Of a stretch of DNA of 39,708 nt, positions 35,678 through 39,708 are shown in pieces. Below the pieces are notes generated by a model. The model saw nothing but the letters and a program-made list of their open reading frames with translations, ran no database searches and was not told the DNA's origin. Where the stretch lies: contig JANQSV010000159.1 in assembly GCA_028279115.1 (NCBI GenBank), positions 1-39,708 on the forward strand. Direction: 5' to 3'. This stretch comes from Pseudomonadales bacterium (GTDB lineage: Bacteria > Pseudomonadota > Gammaproteobacteria > Pseudomonadales > Pseudohongiellaceae). Every line of letters starts with the position of its first letter. Within the stretch, counting starts at the first letter, position 1. The translations under genes and the position numbers were made by a program.

Positions 35678-36556
35678 TTATAGCGTTTTCAGCCAATCCG
35701 AAATGGCCTGGCCGATCTCGTCGGGAGAGTCTTCCTGCAGAAAATGGTTGCCGGAGACGGTGACTTCCCGCTGGGCGGGCCAAGAGCGGCAGAACTCGCG
35801 CTGGGCGCCGATCAGGATGGCGCCGGGTTCGGCGTTGACGAAGAGCTTCGGCACGTCGGATTCGCTCAGCCAGTCGGCGTAGTCCTGCACTAACTGCACG
35901 ACTTCGGCGGGTTCGCCGGCTATGGGGATCTGCCGCGGCCAGGTCAGGGTCGGGCGGCGGTCCTCGCCGGCTTGCAGGAAGGGACGGCGATAGACGTCCA
36001 TTTCCTCCTCGCCGAGTTGGCGCAGGACCGAGCCGGGCAGCACGCGTTCGACGAATACGTTCTTCTCCAGCACCATGTCTTCGCCTGCGGGCGAGCGAAA
36101 GCCCTGGAATACGCGGCGGGCGGCTTCGGGCCAGTTGTCCCAGCTTGCCACCGGCTGGACGATGGCTTCCATGTAGGCGATGCCCCTGACGCTTTCGGGA
36201 CGACGGCGGGCCCAGTCGAAGCCGAGCGCCGAGCCCCAGTCGTGGATGACGAAGGTGACGTTGTTCCCGACGCCCAGTCGCTCAAGCGCGGCATCGAAAT
36301 ACTCGCGGTGCTCCAGCAAGGTATAGCGGTCGGGGCCGGAATCCTCGAGCTTGTCGGAATCGCCCATGCCGATCAGGTCGAGAGCGATGCAGCGGCCCTG
36401 GTCCGCAAGATGTGGCATGATGTTGCGCCAGAGGTAGGACGAGGTCGGATTGCCGTGCTGGAATACGATGGGGTCGCCCTCGCCCATTTCGACATAGGCC
36501 ATGGTCTTGCCCATGACGGCGACTTTCTTCTTCGGATGTTCCCTGGCGCTGATCAT
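35678..36556 (-). CDS. haloalkane dehalogenase (LinB/DhaA-like)
   Basis: [50 protein letters not shown] (nucleophile D-W), [32 protein letters not shown]. Confidence 0.93.
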   Translation of the reverse strand: MISAREHPKKKVAVMGKTMAYVEMGEGDPIVFQHGNPTSSYLWRNIMPHLADQGRCIALDLIGMGDSDKLEDSGPDRYTLLEHREYFDAALERLGVGNNVTFVIHDWGSALGFDWARRRPESVRGIAYMEAIVQPVASWDNWPEAARRVFQGFRSPAGEDMVLEKNVFVERVLPGSVLRQLGEEEMDVYRRPFLQAGEDRRPTLTWPRQIPIAGEPAEVVQLVQDYADWLSESDVPKLFVNAEPGAILIGAQREFCRSWPAQREVTVSGNHFLQEDSPDEIGQAISDWLKTL

Positions 36557-36644
36557 CGATTCTTTCCGGCTGGGCGAAGCTGGCCAGCATAAAGACGAAC
36601 ACCTGCGATTTCAACAGCAGCGCACACCGCAAAGCCATGCACAT

Positions 36645-37247
36645 TTACCCGGCGCTGTCCCGGGCATCGATTTCGATGCCGTTGTACACGAGTCGCGTTG
36701 ACCACGGAATGGGGTTGCGCAGCGCATGGTGGGCCATGCAGGAACTCTCGGCTTCTTCCAACAGGGCCTGGATTCTTTCCCGCGGTTCGGGGCTGTCGAT
36801 GATCACGTGCGTTTCGACCATTTCACACTCGCCCGCGGTGCGGTGCCCGAGTTCGCGCATGGTCCCCAAGGTGGTCATGAACCGGACGCGCTGCTCCAGG
36901 CGCATCGAAGTGACTTCGATCTTGCGGGTGTTGAGGATGTCGGTCATGTGCGTCATCAGGCAGAAACCGATGCCGGCGGTGAAGAACGCCAGCGGCGGCG
37001 GGGCCTGGTCGTCGCCTACCGGCGGCTGCTCGTCGCAATACAGCGTGACCGGGCTGAAACCCGGGATGTTGACCTGCACGGCGCCGGTTTTCTGCTGTTT
37101 GTTGTGCGCTTGCGCAACCATGTTGACCTCGAAACGCAGTGGTTCGGGCGGTCGGGATTTCCTGAACGGTCCGGCCTCGAACTGCTCGGGAACGGGCGTC
37201 TGGTCGGCCTGTTCGCCGACAAAGTAGTCGCGGGAGTGAAATTTCAT
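36645..37247 (-). CDS. OsmC family protein
   Basis: PPPLAFFTAGIGFCLMTHMTDILNTRKIEVTSMRLEQRVRF; AEESSCMAHHALRNPIPWSTRLVYNG. Confidence 0.8.
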   Translation of the reverse strand: MKFHSRDYFVGEQADQTPVPEQFEAGPFRKSRPPEPLRFEVNMVAQAHNKQQKTGAVQVNIPGFSPVTLYCDEQPPVGDDQAPPPLAFFTAGIGFCLMTHMTDILNTRKIEVTSMRLEQRVRFMTTLGTMRELGHRTAGECEMVETHVIIDSPEPRERIQALLEEAESSCMAHHALRNPIPWSTRLVYNGIEIDARDSAG

Positions 37248-37387
37248 TGTAGTTGCCTCAGGTATTGTGGTGCGGGAATCGGCCCGGAAACACCCGGCGC
37301 GCGCTTTCGTACGACGGGCTGTAGCATTTCAGGATGACGTCGTCACGCAAGGCGCACCCGCCCGTCACACCCGTATTCGCGCGCGTT

Positions 37388-38200
37388 TCAACCGTCAAGG
37401 TGCTTGCCGAGAAAGTCCGCGATGAGGCTGTTGAACCGGTCCGGGAACTCCCAGAACATCATATGTCCGCCAAACGCATGCAGTTCAACGCCCGCAGTAT
37501 TAGCGTCCACCCACTTCGCGGCGGCCTGAGCGTCCCGCTGATTCACGATTTGCAGCACCGGCAACCCGGCCGCCACTTCTCTTGCGATTTCCGAATAATC
37601 GCAAAGGTTGCCGTCGCCCAGCAACAGCGCGGCGATGTGCGCCGGCGTCTGCGCGGACCCGGCCACGATTTCCTCGACAAATGCTTCATCGGCGCCCTGG
37701 GTCAGGTACATGGTTTGCGCGGCTCTTCTCGCCATCGCGGTTTGATCCGGCGCGGTAACGCTCGCTTGCATTGCCCGAACCTGCGCCCGGGGAGCGATTC
37801 CCCAGTCCGATTCGTCGTCCTTGACCGGTTTGGGCGCCATATCGACGCTGACGAAGGCGCTCACGTTGTCGCATCCGAACTGCTCGAAATACGCATAGCA
37901 AGCCAACGCTCCGGTGGACCAGCCCAGCAACACCACGTCCTCGAGGTCCAGCGCACCGATGAACTCCTTCAGATCCTTGCCGTGCTGGGTGTAATGATTG
38001 CCGGATTCCACGCGCGATGATTTGCCCTGGCTGCGGGGGTCGTAAGCGACGGCCCGGAATCGCTCGGCGAGAGGCTCGAGATTCCTGCGAAAAACCCGGG
38101 TAGTCATGGTCCAGCCCGGAATGAAGACAAGCGGCCGGCCCCGGCCTTTCGACACATAGTGGATGGCCAGTTCCTCGGATAGTTGCGCGTGGGCGTACAT
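37388..38200 (-). CDS. alpha/beta hydrolase
   Basis: LAIHYVSKGRGRPLVFIPGWTMTTRVFRRNLEPLAERFRAVAYDPRSQGKSS; VVLLGWSTGALACYAYFEQFG; FGGHMMFWEFPDRFN; internal ATG at 38200 preferred. Confidence 0.9.
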   Translation of the reverse strand: MYAHAQLSEELAIHYVSKGRGRPLVFIPGWTMTTRVFRRNLEPLAERFRAVAYDPRSQGKSSRVESGNHYTQHGKDLKEFIGALDLEDVVLLGWSTGALACYAYFEQFGCDNVSAFVSVDMAPKPVKDDESDWGIAPRAQVRAMQASVTAPDQTAMARRAAQTMYLTQGADEAFVEEIVAGSAQTPAHIAALLLGDGNLCDYSEIAREVAAGLPVLQIVNQRDAQAAAKWVDANTAGVELHAFGGHMMFWEFPDRFNSLIADFLGKHLDG

Positions 38201-38241
38201 AAGCTTCTTTGCGGTTCCCGGATCGGGCGAGAGACGGTTCG

Positions 38242-39708
38242 CTACTGGAACCGGAACCCTACCCGAACCCCCCAGGTTCGCGGCGCCGCATACGCCCGTT
38301 CGCACTGCTGGACCGGCACGCCCATCTGCCGAAAATCGAAGCACTCCATGTAAGTGGCCACGTCTTCATCCTCGACATTGCGCACATAAGCTTCGACATA
38401 CCAGTTGCGGGCAGCGGATTCGTAATAGAGGCTGAGGTCGGTTTTGGTGAACGAGTCGCGCTTCTCGAAGTCCCGGTTCAGCACCGCCAGCCAGGCTTCG
38501 GACTCGGCGTGGAACTGCACCCGCGGCGCCAGGGTTCCGCCGTTGAATCGCCAGACCACCGGCTCCAGCATGATCGAGGCGGTGAATTCCGGCGCCCGGG
38601 TCAACTCGTTGCCGCTGGCGCTCAATGACTGGGACCCCACCATCAGCGGGTCGTCAACGCCGGTGAAGTCGTCGAATTCGGTGCTCAGGTAGCCGAAGGA
38701 GAACACGCCGCGCCCCGATGCTCCCAACAGCGCTTCGGCCTCCGCCTCAAGACCCCATACAGACGCATCCGATGCATTGACGGTCTGATTGGTAATGGTG
38801 CCCGCTTCGTTGGTAAAGGTCTGACCTAGCTGCAGATCCCTGTAGTCGTAAGCGAAGGCGGCGATGTTGATCCGGGCCCGACCGTTCCCGGCGGTCATTT
38901 TCCAGCCGCCCTCGACGGCCGTCACCGTTTCCGGGTTGTACACCAGGAGCGGCGCGCCGGGCCGCGCCTGGCTGCCGCGGTTGTAACCGCCGGCCTTGAA
39001 GCCGGTGCTTGCATGGGCGTAAAGCATGGAATTCGCGGACAGGTCGTAGTCAAATCCGAGTTTCCAGGTCGTCTCGCTCCACTCGGGATTGGCGATCTGC
39101 GGGGCCAGGAAGAACGTGGGCCCATTGGCGAGTCCCACGGTCTGGAAACTGCCGGTTGCCGTATCGGCGGTCATCCCCAGATCGCCCGCATGACCGCCCT
39201 TGTCCTTCTCGTCGCTGGTATGGCGCAGCCCCGCGGTCAACCTCAGCCGCTCGCCAACCTCGTATGTGGTGTGGAGAAAGGCCGCGACGCTCTCGTTGGA
39301 AAGGCCCTGATCGACAAAGCGCACCCGGAAGCTCGGGCCAAAGCGGAAATGCGTCAAACCGACCGTGAAATCGCCGTCGATCTCCTCGTCAAGCAGGTAA
39401 ACTCCGGCGATGTACTGGAGCGCCCCATCGCCCGTGGACGTCAAACGCGCCTCGTGCGTCCACGCAGTCGATTCGGTGGTTTCCCGCACGAAGGACTGAA
39501 TACGGGATTCGGCCGTAAAGTCCGCATCGGCGAGAAAGTCCCGCTGGTGGTTCCGGTAAGCGGCCAGATAAGTGAAATCCACGGTCGTGAAGCTGTGATT
39601 GAGTTCGAAACGGAAGTTGCTGTCGCTGCTGTCGCGGTATCCCTGCGTATCGATGGGGTTCGCTCCCGCCGGATCGGGCGAAAGCAGCCCGGTGCTGTCG
39701 TTTGGAAA
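38242..39708 (-). CDS. TonB-dependent receptor, C-terminal part (N-terminus beyond window)
   Basis: LRLTAGLRHTSDEKDKGG; MLYAHASTGFKAGGYNRGSQARPGAPLLVYNPETVTAVEGGWK; C-terminal RTWGVRVGFRFQ; frame remains open to the window edge. Confidence 0.93.
   Translation of the reverse strand, partial: FPNDSTGLLSPDPAGANPIDTQGYRDSSDSNFRFELNHSFTTVDFTYLAAYRNHQRDFLADADFTAESRIQSFVRETTESTAWTHEARLTSTGDGALQYIAGVYLLDEEIDGDFTVGLTHFRFGPSFRVRFVDQGLSNESVAAFLHTTYEVGERLRLTAGLRHTSDEKDKGGHAGDLGMTADTATGSFQTVGLANGPTFFLAPQIANPEWSETTWKLGFDYDLSANSMLYAHASTGFKAGGYNRGSQARPGAPLLVYNPETVTAVEGGWKMTAGNGRARINIAAFAYDYRDLQLGQTFTNEAGTITNQTVNASDASVWGLEAEAEALLGASGRGVFSFGYLSTEFDDFTGVDDPLMVGSQSLSASGNELTRAPEFTASIMLEPVVWRFNGGTLAPRVQFHAESEAWLAVLNRDFEKRDSFTKTDLSLYYESAARNWYVEAYVRNVEDEDVATYMECFDFRQMGVPVQQCERAYAAPRTWGVRVGFRFQ

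Overview
The window is high-GC bacterial DNA, gammaproteobacterial in style (inference from gene content). A metabolic/envelope backbone is interrupted by an approx. 12.7 kb defence island at about 3.0-15.8 kb. Backbone on the left: an isoquinoline-1-oxidoreductase-like [2Fe-2S] plus molybdopterin subunit pair (153-2969). Island, all + strand: a decayed hsdM remnant; an AAA_21-type ATPase with a DUF4276 (TOPRIM-like) partner; a 50-aa ORF containing a HigA-antitoxin N-terminal fragment; a type I restriction-modification locus hsdM, hsdS, hsdR with a HigB/HigA-like toxin-antitoxin pair between hsdM and hsdS and a DUF4062+HATPase/wHTH protein between hsdS and hsdR; then a YgjP/M48-like metallopeptidase and a small GIY-YIG-like protein. 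The island is bracketed by an exact 20-bp direct repeat (3011-3030 and 15756-15775). The right copy lies in the last codons of an ABC-2 permease gene, which suggests site-specific integration, although no integrase is present. Backbone on the right: an ABC exporter operon, an outer-membrane beta-barrel, NnrU, a cytochrome c with a CX3CH motif, two MMPL/RND transporters, a redoxin, a GMC oxidoreductase with a small Tat subunit, a GYD protein, a PlsB-like acyltransferase, a redoxin-cytochrome-copper monooxygenase fusion, an AAA_14/DUF4143 ATPase behind a 25-bp palindrome, a LinB-like haloalkane dehalogenase, OsmC, an alpha/beta hydrolase and a partial TonB-dependent receptor. I also see a small dispersed REP-like hairpin family with compensatory stem changes. 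No tRNA, rRNA, CRISPR array, transposase or integrase was recognised.
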